From Methanobrevibacter sp. (GTDB lineage: Archaea > Methanobacteriota > Methanobacteria > Methanobacteriales > Methanobacteriaceae): 64,000 nt of DNA. A program made the position numbers and the translations under genes. The stretch is taken from NCBI RefSeq assembly GCF_017468685.1, contig NZ_JAFUHT010000077.1:1-64000 (forward strand), read 5' to 3'. The notes below the pieces were generated by a model. It worked only from the letters and a program-made list of their open reading frames with translations, was not told the DNA's origin and searched no databases. Positions 26,964 through 37,500 of this stretch are shown here, piece after piece; position 1 is the first letter of the stretch; every line of letters begins with the position of its first letter.

Positions 26964-29900
26964 ATGAATGTTAAAAAAATAATATTATTTTTAACATTGA
27001 TATTGTTTTTAGTGTCTGTATCAGCAGTTAGTGCTGAGACTACTGCAGATGATAATTTAACAGATATTGACAACAATATTGATGAAATTATTCAAAGCAC
27101 AGATGATACTTATGATGTGGAGTCCGCATCGGATATTGAGGAAGTGTCATCTTTCGATAGTCAAGATAGTGAAGTAGGTGAGGGCGATGACATATATGCT
27201 CAAACCATGTACTTTGATGCTAATGCAGCAGTAGATGGGGTTGGATCACATGACCGTCCATACAAATATGTTACTGATGGCAGATTGCCTTATGGTGTAA
27301 CTGCTTACTTTGCAAATGGAGTTTATGAAATAAATGGTGCTTGTGACTTATTTTCAAATAATGGAGATTCTGATAATCCTAGTCAGGTAATATTTTATGG
27401 TGCAAGTACAGATGGAGTAATATTTAAAGGTGTTAATTCAAGTTCTGTTGCTTTCATCGTTAATGATAATTCACGATTTTATGCTTACAATCTAACTTTT
27501 GATAATGCAATCGTTCAAAACAACGGTAGATTTGAAGCATATGGATGTGTATTTAAAAATGGGGTGGCAGTAGATACAACTGCTTCATATTATCCAACAC
27601 GTAACAACGCATTTGGAGGAGCAATATACTCTCCGGGTTCAAATTTTTACTTAGGTTATGGAATGAAATCTTATTTGACATTAGAGGACTGTTTATTTAT
27701 AAATAATTCCGCTGTTTATGGTGGATCAATCTATCATAAATATGGAGATACAATTATCCGTAATACTAAATTCTATGATAGTTTTGCAAGTCTTTATGGT
27801 GGAGTTCTAGCAACAGATGGCGGAACAATAATTATTGAAAATTGTGAATTTGAAAATTGTCGTGCTGGTGCAGATGCTGGCGGAGCGATATATTCAAAAG
27901 TGACAGATTTAACTGTAAAGAATACTAATTTTTCAAATGGTTATGGTGACTTTGGAGGAGCAATATGTAACCTAAACTCTAATCTGATTATTGATAATTG
28001 TAAATTCAACAATAACACTGCCAAATATGAAGGTGGAGCAGTTTATGTGATGTATGGTAATGTATCAATAAATGATTGTGAATTTGTAAAAAGTTCTGCA
28101 CTTGACGGTGGAGCAATATTTGAAGACAATTGTACTGCAATAACCATTTCAAAATCAAGTTTTGATAAAAGTAAAGCAACAAGATATGGTGGAACCATCT
28201 TTTCTAATGGAAAAACAGTTGATTTAGAAGATGTTACATTAGGAGAAAGTGCTGCTCCAATAGGTCAGGTAATTTATCATCAGGATAAGTATGATTATGA
28301 TATCGGATATAATTCAGATTATCAGATGATGAAATATAACTCTTCATATAATGGAGTATTGCCTTCTCGTTACGATTTGCGTGAAGAAGGTTATGTAACA
28401 CCAATACGTGACCAGGAAGGTGGAGGTAACTGCTGGGCATTTGCAGGAATTGCCGCTTTGGAGTCATGTATTTATAAAGCAACAGGTCAGTCCATAGATT
28501 TATCTGAAGAAAGTGTTAAAAATTTAATAGAATTGTATTCAGCATATGGATGGAAAATGGATACAAATGATGGTGGACACTCCGAAATGACTTGGGGTAA
28601 CTTAATCAGTTGGTTAGGTCCGGTTCTTGAAAAAGATGACCCATATGATGATTATTCAACATTATCTACTTTAATGGATGCATTTATGCACGTTCAAAAT
28701 GTATATTATTTGCCTGCACGTACAAGTGCAACTGATAATGATGCAATTAAAAAAGCAATAATGGATTATGGTGCAGTAAGTGTATTGATGTATTCTGAGT
28801 TCGACAATCCTTTATACTGGAACTCTGATACCAATGCATATTTTTCATGGTTGAAAGGGGCATACGCAAATCATGCTGTAACAATTGTAGGTTGGGATGA
28901 CACTTATTCAAAAGAGAATTTTGCTCAAAAGTTTTATCCTGATCTTGGTGATGGAGCATGGATTGTTAAAAACAGTTGGAATACAGATTGGGGAGATGAA
29001 GGATATTTCTATGTATCATATTATGATATGGTAATGTGTGAAGTAGGAGAAAAGAATGTAGCATACACATTCATTTTAAACGATACTCAAAGATATAACA
29101 GGAACTATCAATATGATATTGGTGGAATGACTGATTATTTATATCCAACAGGAAATAATCAAACATTATACTATAAAAATACTTTCACAGCTATTGGAAA
29201 TGATATTTTAACTGCAGCATCAACTATTTTTGAGGATGCAATTGATTATGAATTATCAGTTTACATTAATGATGTATTAAAACACACTCAAACTGGTCAT
29301 TCATTTGCAGGTTATAATACTATTCCATTAACAACAGAGTATCAATTGAATTCAGGTGATAAATTTACCATTCAATTTAAAATATCTAAAAAAGGTGGAG
29401 CATCAATTCCAATTTGTGAAGTGGTTACAGCAACAAGATTAACCTATTCTGAAGGAATTTCATTCTTTTCTACTAACGGCAATACATGGAATGACTTATA
29501 CACATTCACATTAGACAGACCTGATATTGAACACAGATACGCTTCACAGGTAGCATGTATTAAAGCATTTACAAAATCAAGTGGTGAAATATTAAAAACA
29601 ACTCTTGCAGTAGGCAATGTTGAAGCAGAAACTGGTGAAACTGCTAGAATCACCGCTACTGTTAAAGATGAAAAAGGTAATTTGGTAAACACCGGTTATG
29701 TTACATTTGATGTTAATAATGTTAAACAGAGCGTTAAAGTAACAAATGGTTATGCAGTATTGGAAACAATATTTGATAATGCGGGATCATACGATATTAA
29801 ATCATCATATTCTGGTGTAGGATATGAAGATTCAAATGCCATTTCAACAGTAACTGTAACTAAAGCACCTGCAAAAGCAACAAAAATCACAGTTCCTAAT

Positions 29901-31505
29901 GTTGAATTCATAACTGGTCAAACTGGAATTGTTAAAGTAACATTAACTGATATGGATGGTAAAGCAGTTTCAAATGTTGATTTGAAACTTACTATTAATG
30001 GTAATGTAGATACTCAAAAAACCAATAATAATGGTGTGGCAACATTTAATGTAAATTTAAATGTCGGAACTTATGAGGGAAGTGTTGAATTTACAGGCAA
30101 TGACGCTTATTTAAAATCAACTGGTACTTTAACAGTTAATGTTTTGGATAAAACAACAACATTAATTTCAACTAAATTATCTGCTGACGATTTGTCATAT
30201 AATTATGGTGAAAGGGGACTATTGTATGTAACCTTAACAGATGAATCCGGCAATACAATTGCAAATAAGGAAGTTAAATTAACAGTCAACTCATATTCTC
30301 TCACTGTAAATACCAATTCAAATGGTGTTGCGGTGTTTGGATTGAATAATATTGCAGCTGGAACATATTCATCAACAGTTGAATTTAAAGGAGACTCCGA
30401 ATACTTAAAATCAAGTAATACATTGACAATTAGAGTATTATCCGCTTCTCCAATTGTTTCAGATGAGGTAAATGTCATTTATTCATACGGTGATGATGGA
30501 TCAATCATAGCTACAATAACAGACAGCAATGGAAATGCTGTAACTGATACTGAAGTAAATCTGACAATAGCAGGTAAAACCTACTCTTCTTCAACCAATG
30601 ATAAGGGAATTGTTGTATTTAAAGTTGATTTACAAACAGGTGATTATTCATCAATCATTATTGTTAATGGTAAAACTGTATCCTCCAACACTCCACAAAG
30701 TGTTAAGGTAGTTAACAATCAGGTCAGTATTGATGATACTATAGTTTGTGAAAATACAATCAGGGCACAGGGCAGTGCATATGATTTTAAAGCAACATTT
30801 TATGACCGTAACGGCAATCCGTTAGCTGAAAAGGAAATTAACTTCATCATCAATGGTAATGATTACTTTGTAAAAACAGATGAATATGGTGTTGCAAAAT
30901 TAAATGCTAATTTAGTTGAGGGAACTTATCAAATCTCAATGATAAATCCTGCAACAGGAGCAACTGCAAATAAAACTGCAACTATCGTGGCTAGAATTGT
31001 TGAAAATCAAAATATCAAACTGGATTATACAAGCAAAGCTACTTATAAAGTACGTGTATATGCAGATAATGGTCAGATTGTAGGTGCAGGTGAAAATGTA
31101 GTTATTACTCTTAATGGTAAGGCTTTTAATGTTAAAACCGATGCAAATGGATATGCTAAATTTATTATTTCAGGTTTAACTCCTAAAACATACACAATTA
31201 CTGCTGAATATAAAGGAGTTAAAGTAGCTAATAATATTGTTGTAAAACATGTTTTAAAAGCTAAAAATAAAAAGTATAAACGTTTCAAAGTAAAAAAATA
31301 TACTGCAACATTAAAAATAAATGGTAAGGCAGTTAAAGGTAAAAAAATAACCTTTAAAATTAAAGGTAAAACCTATAAGGCTAAAACCAATAAAAAAGGT
31401 GTTGCAAGTATTAAAATTAAAGGCTTAACAAAAGTGGGCAGTTATAAGATAAAAATAACTTATCTTAAAAGCACCATTCAAAAAACTATTAAAATCAAAA
31501 GATAA
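26964..31505 (+). CDS. Adhesin-like protein with beta-helix, papain-type peptidase and Ig-like repeats
   Basis: A 1513-residue paralogue of the 18.4-kb protein with the same order. ATG 26964 follows the shared GTACTTGAGGT leader. Signal peptide ends SAVSA; an acidic stretch of about 45 residues follows (TDIDNNIDEIIQSTDD). GGAI-type beta-helix coils occupy ~90-430. The C1A peptidase has Gln484, Cys490 (GNCWAF), His637 (NHAVTIVGWDD) and Asn670 (KNSWN). A lectin-like domain follows, then four Ig-like domains (two start with TKITVPNVEF / STKLSADDLS), the VRVYADNGQIVG domain and the basic C-terminal domain. Catalytic residues are intact. The papain-like part differs from the neighbour mostly outside the active site, so the copies are old. 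Confidence 0.88.
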   Translation: MNVKKIILFLTLILFLVSVSAVSAETTADDNLTDIDNNIDEIIQSTDDTYDVESASDIEEVSSFDSQDSEVGEGDDIYAQTMYFDANAAVDGVGSHDRPYKYVTDGRLPYGVTAYFANGVYEINGACDLFSNNGDSDNPSQVIFYGASTDGVIFKGVNSSSVAFIVNDNSRFYAYNLTFDNAIVQNNGRFEAYGCVFKNGVAVDTTASYYPTRNNAFGGAIYSPGSNFYLGYGMKSYLTLEDCLFINNSAVYGGSIYHKYGDTIIRNTKFYDSFASLYGGVLATDGGTIIIENCEFENCRAGADAGGAIYSKVTDLTVKNTNFSNGYGDFGGAICNLNSNLIIDNCKFNNNTAKYEGGAVYVMYGNVSINDCEFVKSSALDGGAIFEDNCTAITISKSSFDKSKATRYGGTIFSNGKTVDLEDVTLGESAAPIGQVIYHQDKYDYDIGYNSDYQMMKYNSSYNGVLPSRYDLREEGYVTPIRDQEGGGNCWAFAGIAALESCIYKATGQSIDLSEESVKNLIELYSAYGWKMDTNDGGHSEMTWGNLISWLGPVLEKDDPYDDYSTLSTLMDAFMHVQNVYYLPARTSATDNDAIKKAIMDYGAVSVLMYSEFDNPLYWNSDTNAYFSWLKGAYANHAVTIVGWDDTYSKENFAQKFYPDLGDGAWIVKNSWNTDWGDEGYFYVSYYDMVMCEVGEKNVAYTFILNDTQRYNRNYQYDIGGMTDYLYPTGNNQTLYYKNTFTAIGNDILTAASTIFEDAIDYELSVYINDVLKHTQTGHSFAGYNTIPLTTEYQLNSGDKFTIQFKISKKGGASIPICEVVTATRLTYSEGISFFSTNGNTWNDLYTFTLDRPDIEHRYASQVACIKAFTKSSGEILKTTLAVGNVEAETGETARITATVKDEKGNLVNTGYVTFDVNNVKQSVKVTNGYAVLETIFDNAGSYDIKSSYSGVGYEDSNAISTVTVTKAPAKATKITVPNVEFITGQTGIVKVTLTDMDGKAVSNVDLKLTINGNVDTQKTNNNGVATFNVNLNVGTYEGSVEFTGNDAYLKSTGTLTVNVLDKTTTLISTKLSADDLSYNYGERGLLYVTLTDESGNTIANKEVKLTVNSYSLTVNTNSNGVAVFGLNNIAAGTYSSTVEFKGDSEYLKSSNTLTIRVLSASPIVSDEVNVIYSYGDDGSIIATITDSNGNAVTDTEVNLTIAGKTYSSSTNDKGIVVFKVDLQTGDYSSIIIVNGKTVSSNTPQSVKVVNNQVSIDDTIVCENTIRAQGSAYDFKATFYDRNGNPLAEKEINFIINGNDYFVKTDEYGVAKLNANLVEGTYQISMINPATGATANKTATIVARIVENQNIKLDYTSKATYKVRVYADNGQIVGAGENVVITLNGKAFNVKTDANGYAKFIISGLTPKTYTITAEYKGVKVANNIVVKHVLKAKNKKYKRFKVKKYTATLKINGKAVKGKKITFKIKGKTYKAKTNKKGVASIKIKGLTKVGSYKIKITYLKSTIQKTIKIKR

Positions 31506-31536
31506 AGGGTTATAAACCCCTTATCAACTTTTTTTT
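31501..31536 (+). terminator. Hairpin plus T-tract terminator containing the stop codon
   Basis: GATAAAGGG and CCCCTTATC (31501-31525) pair with one mismatch, followed by eight T. TAA at 31503 is inside the stem. Confidence 0.7.
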
Positions 31537-31546
31537 AAGTGATAAA

Positions 31547-34339
31547 ATGAAATTGAAAAGAAATATTTTAATCACTGCTTTGTTCTCTTTAATATTGATA
31601 TTATCGTTTTCTGTAGTGTCTGCAGATGAAATATCTGATGATGGTATAAGTTTTGATGATTCCCTGGCAATTGAAGAGGAAAGCATTGTAAGTGAAGACC
31701 TGCAGGATGAACTAAGTAGTGGAAATACGATTTATATTTCTCCTGACGGGACCGGAACAGGTTCAAGTCCAGATAATCCAACATCATGGAGCAGTGCAAT
31801 CGATAAAGCAAGTTCCGGTGATATCATACAGTTTGCTAATGGTACATACAAGGATATCAAGGGAGATTATATTGGAAATGTTGAATTAAGAGGCAGTGGC
31901 AGCACCATTATTGATGCAAATAATGCCGGAGGATTTTTTGCAACTTATGGCAGTGTAACATTAAATAAATTATCATTTATAAATGCATACACCGGTGAAA
32001 AACAGGGAAATCCTGACGGTCCAAAAACTGGATATAATGGTGAAGGTGCAATTGTAAACAATGGATATTTGACTGTTAAAGATTGTTATTTTGCTTCAAA
32101 TCAGGGAATCGGAACTGAAGGAGGAGCAATTCATAACAAGCAAACCTGCTATATTTATGATTCAACTTTTTACGGCAATGGCGGTAAAAAAGGCGGTGCA
32201 ATATACAGTGATAAGAATTCAAGGTTGTATGTTTATGATTCTCTGATTCAGAGATGTGTTTCAAAAGAGGGCAGTGCACTTCATGCAAAAGAGGCATATG
32301 TTGAAATCCATAACTGTACTGTTCGTGATTCCTCTGCCAAAAATGGTTTGTTCTATGTTAAAAAAAGTACAGTCTATTTCTATGATTCATATTTTTACAA
32401 TTCAAAAGCAGTGGATTCAGCTGGAGTAATAAACATTGACAAGGAAAGTACTGTTGAGATTGACAATTGTATATTTGATAAAATATCCTCTACAGGAACT
32501 AAACTATGGTTCCATGATGAGTACGGTTCCGGTGACGGTGGAGTGATAGTTGTTGAAAAAGATGCATATAATGTTGTGATTAAAAACTCAGTGTTTACCA
32601 ACTGTTCAGCAAAAGGTTACGGGGGAGTTTTATACATCGACTCATCAGCTTCAATAACCATTGATAACTGTACATTTAAGGATAATGCTGCCGAATATGG
32701 CGCAAATATCTACAGTGCTAAGTATGCTTCAATGTTAACCATTATCAATTCTGATTTTGAGGTTAAATCAACAATTCAAACTTCAGATGTAGATTATGGT
32801 GAAACCGAAACTATTAAAGTCACTGTTGATGACGGTACAAATAATTTATTAAACCCAAAATACACAATATTTGTGAACAAACAGGAATATGACTTAAGAA
32901 ACAATCAGTTGGAATTGGTTAATCTGAAAGTTGGAAATTATACTGCAGTTTTAATCGGTCGTGACTCAAACTCCAACAGGTATACTTTCACACAATCCTC
33001 TTCATTATTCATTGTCGGTGGTGAGGATTTAAATGCTAATGTATCATATTCATTTAATGATGACGGATCATTGAATATTAAAATCATTGATGAGTATAAC
33101 CGTGCAGTATCCAATAAAGAAGTTACAGTAACAGTTGATGGTGAAAATTACACTGCAACTACTGACATTAATGGTATTGCAACAATAGCACCAAGTTTGG
33201 ATGAAGGGCAACATACTATTATTGTTAATGTACCTGGAAAAATAATAGACAATTCCCAGCCAACAATAACTGTAGTAAACAAGACTGAAGTTCCAATAAC
33301 TGATGAAGTTACTGTTGATTACTCATATAATGATGATGGTACAATAAATGTTGAAGTTAAAGATGAATATAATCGTGCAGTGCCAAATGCAGAGGTTAAG
33401 CTTACAATTAATGGTGTAACTTATTTAGCAACAACTGATGATAAGGGAATTGCCAATATCAAACCTGAAAAAAACGTTGCAGGTGAATATAATGTTGGGG
33501 TGGAAGTTGTTGGAAAAACAGTGTCCAGTTCACCACAAATCATCAAGGTAAATCCTTCCAGTTCAATTTCATCAATAATTGCTGAAGATTTAACCCGTGC
33601 ATATAATAGTGAGTATGATTTTAAAGTCAGATTATTGGATAAAAATGCAAATCCACTGAAAAACAAGCAGGTAACCATTGTGATAAATGGTAATGATTAC
33701 AATTTAAAAACAGATGAATATGGTTATGCATATTTAAGAAACACTTTGTCTGACGGTGAATTTAATGTTGTAGTTGAAAATCCTGCAACTGGTGAAAAAG
33801 CAACCAAAAAACTTGTTATTTCCAAAAGAATTAGTGATAATAAAGATGTGAAATTTGATTATACCACTTCTGGAACATATAGGGTAAAGGTTTATGCTGA
33901 TAATGGTCAGCCGGCAAGTGCTGGTGAAAAAGTCATCATTAAAGTCAATGGTAAATCAAGCACTGTTTTAACAGATAAGGATGGTTTTGCAGTACTTAAA
34001 TTATCCGGTTTAACTCCTAAAACATACACTATTACTGCTGAATATAAGGGAGTTGTTGTTTCCAATAAGGTTGTAGTTAATCAGGTTTTAAAGGCTGCCA
34101 ATAAAAAATACAAACGTTATAAAGTTAAAAAATACACTGCAACTTTAAAAGTCAACGGTAAGCCATTAAAGGGTAAAAAAATAACCTTTAAAATTAAAGG
34201 TAAAACCTATAATGCAAAAACCAACAAGAAAGGTGTAGCTACCATTAAAATTAAGGGTTTATATAAAATCGGAAAATATAAAATAACCATTAAATACCTT
34301 AAAACAAGTATTAAGAAAACTATTGCTATAAAAAGATAA
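31547..34339 (+). CDS. Adhesin-like protein with beta-helix and Ig-like repeats
   Basis: A 930-residue secreted protein. It starts only 42 bases after the previous stop with AAGTGATAAAATG, again GTGA plus four bases. Signal peptide ends SVVSA. Residues ~60-405 are beta-helix, opening with TIYISPDGTGTGSSPDNPTS, a cap found on many such helices, then coils with GGAI and FxxN (FYGN, FTNC). There is no peptidase. Two related Ig-like domains (VSYSFNDDGSLNIKIIDEY and VDYSYNDDGTINVEVKDEY) precede a further Ig-like pair and the basic C-terminal domain. Probably co-expressed with the gene upstream by read-through, as no separate palindrome is visible in the gap. Confidence 0.82.
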   Translation: MKLKRNILITALFSLILILSFSVVSADEISDDGISFDDSLAIEEESIVSEDLQDELSSGNTIYISPDGTGTGSSPDNPTSWSSAIDKASSGDIIQFANGTYKDIKGDYIGNVELRGSGSTIIDANNAGGFFATYGSVTLNKLSFINAYTGEKQGNPDGPKTGYNGEGAIVNNGYLTVKDCYFASNQGIGTEGGAIHNKQTCYIYDSTFYGNGGKKGGAIYSDKNSRLYVYDSLIQRCVSKEGSALHAKEAYVEIHNCTVRDSSAKNGLFYVKKSTVYFYDSYFYNSKAVDSAGVINIDKESTVEIDNCIFDKISSTGTKLWFHDEYGSGDGGVIVVEKDAYNVVIKNSVFTNCSAKGYGGVLYIDSSASITIDNCTFKDNAAEYGANIYSAKYASMLTIINSDFEVKSTIQTSDVDYGETETIKVTVDDGTNNLLNPKYTIFVNKQEYDLRNNQLELVNLKVGNYTAVLIGRDSNSNRYTFTQSSSLFIVGGEDLNANVSYSFNDDGSLNIKIIDEYNRAVSNKEVTVTVDGENYTATTDINGIATIAPSLDEGQHTIIVNVPGKIIDNSQPTITVVNKTEVPITDEVTVDYSYNDDGTINVEVKDEYNRAVPNAEVKLTINGVTYLATTDDKGIANIKPEKNVAGEYNVGVEVVGKTVSSSPQIIKVNPSSSISSIIAEDLTRAYNSEYDFKVRLLDKNANPLKNKQVTIVINGNDYNLKTDEYGYAYLRNTLSDGEFNVVVENPATGEKATKKLVISKRISDNKDVKFDYTTSGTYRVKVYADNGQPASAGEKVIIKVNGKSSTVLTDKDGFAVLKLSGLTPKTYTITAEYKGVVVSNKVVVNQVLKAANKKYKRYKVKKYTATLKVNGKPLKGKKITFKIKGKTYNAKTNKKGVATIKIKGLYKIGKYKITIKYLKTSIKKTIAIKR

Positions 34340-34370
34340 GGTAATAATTACCTTATTATTTTCTTTTTTT
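34336..34370 (+). terminator. Hairpin plus T-tract terminator containing the stop codon
   Basis: ATAAGGTAAT ... ATTACCTTAT (34336-34356) is nearly a perfect palindrome and is followed by TTTTCTTTTTTT. The TAA stop is in the 5' arm. Confidence 0.72.
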
Positions 34371-34502
34371 CGATTGAAATAGGATTCAATTGAATACTGT
34401 TAATTCATTTATTTAAATTCCATCTATTTTTTGAACTAAATTCAATTTATCAAATTAATGTAATTATTTTTTAATTTTAATTGTTTTTAACAATATTTAA
34501 AT

Positions 34503-34546
34503 ATTTAGTTGTACCTAAATAATAATTAGAATATAATTTATATATT
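34503..34546 (+). promoter_or_regulatory. Palindrome ATTTAG-N6-CTAAAT upstream of a TATA-like box
   Basis: ATTTAGTTGTACCTAAAT at 34503-34520 is the exact reverse complement of the site at 23328. A TATA-like TTTATATATTAT follows near 34537. Confidence 0.6.
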
Positions 34547-34556
34547 ATATTCATGC

Positions 34557-34573
34557 GTACTTGAGGTGAAATT
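34557..34573 (+). promoter_or_regulatory. Shared leader with GAGGTGA before an ATT start
   Basis: GTACTTGAGGTGAAA at 34557-34571; GAGGTGA ends four bases before ATT 34574. Confidence 0.6.
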
Positions 34574-37500
34574 ATTAAAAAATACAATAAGCTAGCTATG
34601 GCTATCGCTTTAATAGCGTTGGTCTTAATATGTATTGGTTCTGTTAGTGCAACTGATGAAATTCAGGATGGAAATCTAACAGTTATAGATAATTCTCAAG
34701 ATCAATCAGTTGATATTGATGAATTAAATGAGGAGAGCTACTCTGATGATATTGTTGCAAGTGATGAAGATATTGTTAGTTTAGCAAATGAAGAAGATGA
34801 TGCCTTGAATGCTTATGATTCATATAATCAATATTGTGATGAATTAACAACATTAACAATATCCAGCACAGGCAATACTGCTTCTGTAAATAATGTAGAA
34901 TTGGGAAACACTGTTGCCATTCATGTTGAATGGAAATCAAATGATAAGAATTTTCTACAGGGAACTCCTGCTGAATCAAATAGAAACATTGATTTAATGA
35001 AAAATGGTGTGTTGTTAACATCTAAAACAGGTACCTACACTACTTTAGATTATTATCAGGGAACTGCATATTTTACAGCAGACTTTGAAATAACATTGGA
35101 TAGTGAAGGATGGTGGAATATCACTGCTCATAAAGACAAGACATCAAATGCTTATCAAAATTGGATTTATGGTGCAGCAGATAGTAATCAAATAAGTTTT
35201 TATGTTCCTTCTTCTGCAGGTCTTACTAAAAAAGATGTAAATCTAAATGGTGAAGTTAGTTCATATTACAATGAGGATGGAGTTTATTATAATCAATATA
35301 ATGACATCATGACTTTCATAACCACTTCTGAAAGCGATATTTCTGAAGAAATCATATATAAAGAGGGTGATGTTGAGTTAGGCCGTGCTGATTTTGGTGA
35401 AGACTTTGACATTTCCACTTTAACAAAAGGAACTCATACCATTACTGCTTACTGGGCAGGAAACGATGATTACAATCCTGCTGAATACGTTTTCAATGTA
35501 GTTATTCTTGAAAAAAATATTTATTTTAACTTAGACATTGATGATGTTGTATATCCTGATCATGCCATCGGAAGTTTTTCATCCAATGTAATCGGTGTTT
35601 ATACCATAACCATTAACGGTAAAGAATACACCGTAAATTATGATGAAGAATATGAAGAATCTGCTGAATTCAATATCGATCAATTGCCTGTTGGCACTTA
35701 CGAGGTTTCAGATGTAGCATTTGAGGATATGGAAAATTATCAAATTGATTTTGATGATGAAGAAATGAATGACCTTCCATCATTTGAAGTATATGACAAA
35801 GTTCCTACTTCAATTTATGTTGAATTAGATAAAAACTCTATTAAAAAAGGCGAATCAATTGTACTTACTGTTTCTGTTGGAAACGATATAAATATGGAAG
35901 AAATAACTGTGGGTAATGTTTTAATTTATGATGACAGTAATCCTGAAATCGCAATTATTGATTTAAGTAAAACCAATAATTATACTTTCACTCCATCCTA
36001 TTCAGCAAGTGAAGATTCAATTTATATTTATGTTAAATACTTGGGATATGATGAATTAAATTATAATTCAAGTGATGAGGATTATGAATCTTATTGGATT
36101 GAATCACCGGAAATAAAAGATACAACAATAGATATTGATGTGGATAAAACTTCATTATCTAATGGTGAAACAATCACAGTCACTCCAACTGTTTTAGTTG
36201 ATGGTGAAGAAATTAGCGAAGGTACTGTTGAGTTTTACAATGAAAATGATGATAAAATTGGTGCAATCGATTTAAATGAAAAAACCTCATTTGAATACAC
36301 TGTAACCGGTGAATCTGGAAGTCACAGTATTTGGGCAAAATATGTTGCAAACGACTTATATGCTGAATCCAGTTCAGATAAGAAAGATTATAAAATCAAA
36401 TCAACATTAACAATTACATTAGCTCGAAATGATGATGCAATTGTTGTTGTTGGCGATACAGTTTACTTTACAATCACATTTTCAGATTCAGTAACTGACA
36501 ATCTTGAATTATGGGTTAATGATATTAACTTAGGTGGTGAAGATGGTTCCAGTTCAACTTCAGTGACTTTTGATCCATCTAATGTTGGTGAAAATGATGT
36601 TTTCATCAAATTCTTAGGAAATGATGATTTTGAAGCAACTGAAAGTAATAAAGTTACAGTTAATGTTGTAAAAGCATTAGACACTACAGTATCTATTGAA
36701 TTAAATCCTGATGCAGTCCTACCTAATAAAAACATAACTATTACTCCTACAGTAAAAGATTCCGAGGGTAATGTATTAACAACTGGTGTTGTTAGAATTT
36801 ACACTGATGCCAATATGAATTCTGATCCTGTTGCAGTAATCAATGCGGGTGAAACCGGAAACTTTTCAGATAGCATAAATTACCCTGGATATACTGGATA
36901 TTTATATGCAGTTTACGTTCCATCTGACAGAACATATAACAGAAGTCCAGTTTCAGCAGGTGCTAAATACACTTTATTGTATTCAAATAAATTGGATTTA
37001 ACTGTTAATTCAGGTAGTGAAATAACCGTTAATGATGGTGTAAGTTTTGATATATTAGCTACCTTAACCGGCGGTGAAGATGAAATCACATTATACATTA
37101 ACGATAAGGCTAATAGCACATTATTTAAAAACACTGCAACTCAAATGACTTTACCTGTTGGCGATTATACAATTTATGCTAAATACACAAGACAATCAGG
37201 TTATTATGACTCAGCAGTTAGTAATACTGTAACTGTTCATGTTGTTGAAAATGTTAAAAATGAAATTATAGTCACCGTTGAAAGTGTAACATTGCCGGAC
37301 AAAGCAGAAGTTAAAGTAACTGCAACAGTAGATGGTGAATACACAATCGATGTTAACGGAACTGAAGTTAATGTAAATGTTGATGGTGGAAGTGGCAGTA
37401 AATTTGTAAGTTTAGCTGCTGGTGATTATTATGCTAATGTAACCGGTCAGGAAGGTGCAATAATTACTAATGCAGTATTTACTGTTTCACCTGAACCAAA

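Larger units (their letters stand above)
23147..34243 (+). repeat. Dispersed short repeats in the basic C-terminal coding segments
   Basis: A ~45-base segment coding for GKTYKAKTNKKG(V/I)A is nearly the same at 23147-23191, 26723-26767, 31365-31409 and 34199-34243. The DNA match exceeds what the rest of the genes show, which makes these sites likely spots for recombination between neighbouring adhesin genes. Confidence 0.6.
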
